Assembly (NCBI GenBank): GCA_951799405.1
Contig: OX637342.1
Coordinates: forward strand, 2,232,001-2,296,000
Origin: Agapetus fuscipes
Lineage: Eukaryota; Arthropoda; Insecta; Trichoptera; Glossosomatidae
Length of the DNA stretch: 64,000 bases
Direction of reading: 5' to 3'
Position 1 is the first letter of the stretch. Each line of letters begins with the position of its first letter. Made by a program: the position numbers and the translations under genes. Under the pieces are notes generated by a model. It saw nothing but the letters and a program-made list of their open reading frames with translations, did not search any database and was not told the DNA's origin. Shown here in pieces: positions 62,526 to 64,000 of the stretch.

Positions 62526-62734
62526 GTAATCTAATATAATCTAATCTAAGTTGCAAAGATATGTTCATTGGAGATTTACATTATACCTATGCATTCTCAC
62601 AAGCAGACATGTACAAGTTCGCGCTTGCACATGCCGCATGTGAACTCACAACATAAACCTCAAATCTCAAATGGATATACACCCTACAACTCTTGCCGTC
62701 CTTCCCTGAAACAGAGGTGACATAGGCAAAGTGA
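62526..62734 (-). mobile_element. T-family LINE 3' end, 5'-truncated
   Basis: TAATATAATCTAATCTAAGT at the left, truncated at GACATAGGCAAAGTGAA. TTCACATGAGGC-like subtype with TTAGA tail. Confidence 0.85.
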
Positions 62735-63370
62735 AATAAAGTGAGAGAATTTGGATGTTTTAAAATTATGACAAAATATGTATAAAAAAACAGAAAAATT
62801 GTAAAAGGAAAAATGAGAAAAGGAAGATCGGTTCGTGAACGGATTGTATGTGTAAATAAAGAAGAAAATGTGTGAAAATCGTGATGGATATGAATGGCTT
62901 GAAAGCGCTATGCAAGGAGAGCTAATGAGACATAAATGTAGCTTATCAATCGGCGTCAAAGATACATTTTCACTTTATAAAATACATTTTTCTTTGCTTA
63001 CAAAATAATCTATAATCAAAGCCCACATACATTAGCATTATGTCGAACAATTGAATTTGGCTCAAGAATGGGCCGGAAAATCCTGCTTTCCCTTATGTAC
63101 GCCTTTTCCTCGGAAACTTCCTTCTTCCATTAGGTTACAGTGTCGACCTGGTAATCTGATTCACGCCTAATTCCATCAATACGCAGACCAAGGGAAACCC
63201 GCAGCGGGCCGGCTTCCTTTTAATGGAAAACAGCGTCAATTATAATACATAATTCCGCCAGCTACCCATGTAAGCTAAAGGTAAAAGACAGGGTGAAAGT
63301 CATTTTGGTTGTATTTCGGATTTGATTAGGCTAAAGAGAAAAGCTAAGATTCAAGAACAAGACATCATGG
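62735..63370. other. Unassigned; GC-richer block at 63050-63260
   Basis: 63050-63260 (AAGAATGGGCCGGAAAATCC, GAAACCCGCAGCGGGCCGG) has no repeat match and no frame. Candidate conserved noncoding segment; inference from composition only. Confidence 0.3.
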
Positions 63371-63610
63371 CGTTCTTTCAGTGCTTGTTTGGCTTATCTA
63401 CCATTTGAGTCAAAGATAACCTGTCGTTTAAATTGTTTTAAGAATTACAGTCTACACAATCTAAACTAAGAAAAATACGTAAAACACGATAATGTGAGAG
63501 TTGTTTTATTTTTAAAATCAATTTCCAGTTTTCATAAGACACACTTACAAAAACTGTTCATGTGAAATTACCCCTGTTGGAGATATGACAAACAGGCACT
63601 AAAGGGGATG
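63371..63610 (-). mobile_element. MITE-P, CGTCCCC subfamily, ends mutated
   Basis: Left end CGTTCTTTCAGTGCTTGTTT, right end AAACAGGCACTAAAGGGGATG. Interior CTACACAATCTAAACTAAG and TTTTCATAAGACACA. Confidence 0.82.
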
Positions 63611-63934
63611 AACTACCTAAGATAAAGGTAAAAGAGTGAAAGCTATATTTGTTTTACTTGTATTTCTAATTAGATTAGGTAAAAACGAATTTCCAAGACT
63701 CAAGACCAAATACATATTGGGTCAAAAATAAATGCAACGAAAGGTTAGCCCTCTCTAAGTGACATCTTTACTTCTAGGAAAAAAATTGGAAAGACAAACA
63801 AAAGGTCGCACAAGAAATTCATACTTTTAGGATTTGAAGCGGTGGATATTTTCTCCTATTTGCAGCTCAAGAGGATGGCAACCAACAGAAGCAAAATGTC
63901 TAACACAACAAGGCACTGCCTTTAAAAGATGATG
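63611..63934. other. Unassigned DNA
   Basis: No supported feature. Confidence 0.3.
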
Positions 63935-64000
63935 AAATTACAAGGATATATTGTATTTAAGGTTCATATTACATAATACGTATAAGTTTACGCTTAAACA
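63935..64000 (-). mobile_element. T-family copy running off the window
   Basis: ATTACAAGGATATATTGTAT to TATAAGTTTACGCTTAAACA; tail half only, the rest lies beyond 64000. Confidence 0.65.

Overview
The window is AT-rich, repeat-dense eukaryotic DNA, most likely from an insect or another arthropod. Supporting signs are two tRNA-derived SINE families, PIF/Harbinger MITEs with TAA/TTA target duplications, a gypsy-type LTR element with a tRNA-Lys-like primer site, LINE fragments with microsatellite tails, heat-shock elements beside a TATA box, and a TATA box 30 bp from a TCAGTC initiator. No bacterial, viral, rRNA, functional tRNA or CRISPR features were seen. The species cannot be named from the sequence alone. 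Identifications rest on motif reading and by-eye comparison of copies within the window; repeat boundaries are usually good to about 5-20 bp.

The dominant component is one family, called T here, with about 30 copies on both strands. Two loci (40678-41238 and 50373-51047) show that T is the 3' untranslated end of a LINE: the C-terminal coding region of its reverse-transcriptase protein runs straight into T, which ends in (TTAGA)n or (TTATAGA)n. Most copies are severely 5'-truncated. SINE-A (tRNA-like head GGTCGATAGCTCAG) and SINE-B (head GGTCCGTAGCTCAGTGG) occur singly and as a B-then-A composite with a recurrent junction. Palindromic MITE-P elements come in two end types (CGTCCCC and CGCTGCC) with 4-bp duplications, and MITE-H and MITE-J have TWA duplications. 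Many copies are nested, which gives a relative order of insertion.

Layout: 0-3 kb holds a MITE nested in a MITE, T copies, a unique segment with an RFX-type X-box, and two SINE-A copies. 3.06-5.79 kb is a compact LTR element on the minus strand with identical 257-bp LTRs and one open frame joining Gag to the integrase C-terminus. 6-20 kb is sparse unique DNA with LINE scraps, MITE-P and SINE nests. 21.5-22.03 kb is a fold-back element. 22.8-51 kb is a dense mosaic of T, SINE and LINE ends. 52.2-53.6 kb is a Harbinger element, with transposase exon 1 open, inside a MITE-H copy. 54.4-58.1 kb holds a LINE end, an inverted SINE-A pair and stacked MITEs.

58.2-62.5 kb is nearly repeat-free and is the best candidate for host sequence. 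It contains a possible 93-bp coding exon on the plus strand, a heat-shock-type promoter pointing leftward at about 60.25 kb with no obvious reading frame downstream, and a TATA/initiator pair pointing rightward at 61.15 kb. No complete host protein gene could be identified. Apart from the possible exon pair, the window reads as intergenic or long-intron DNA.
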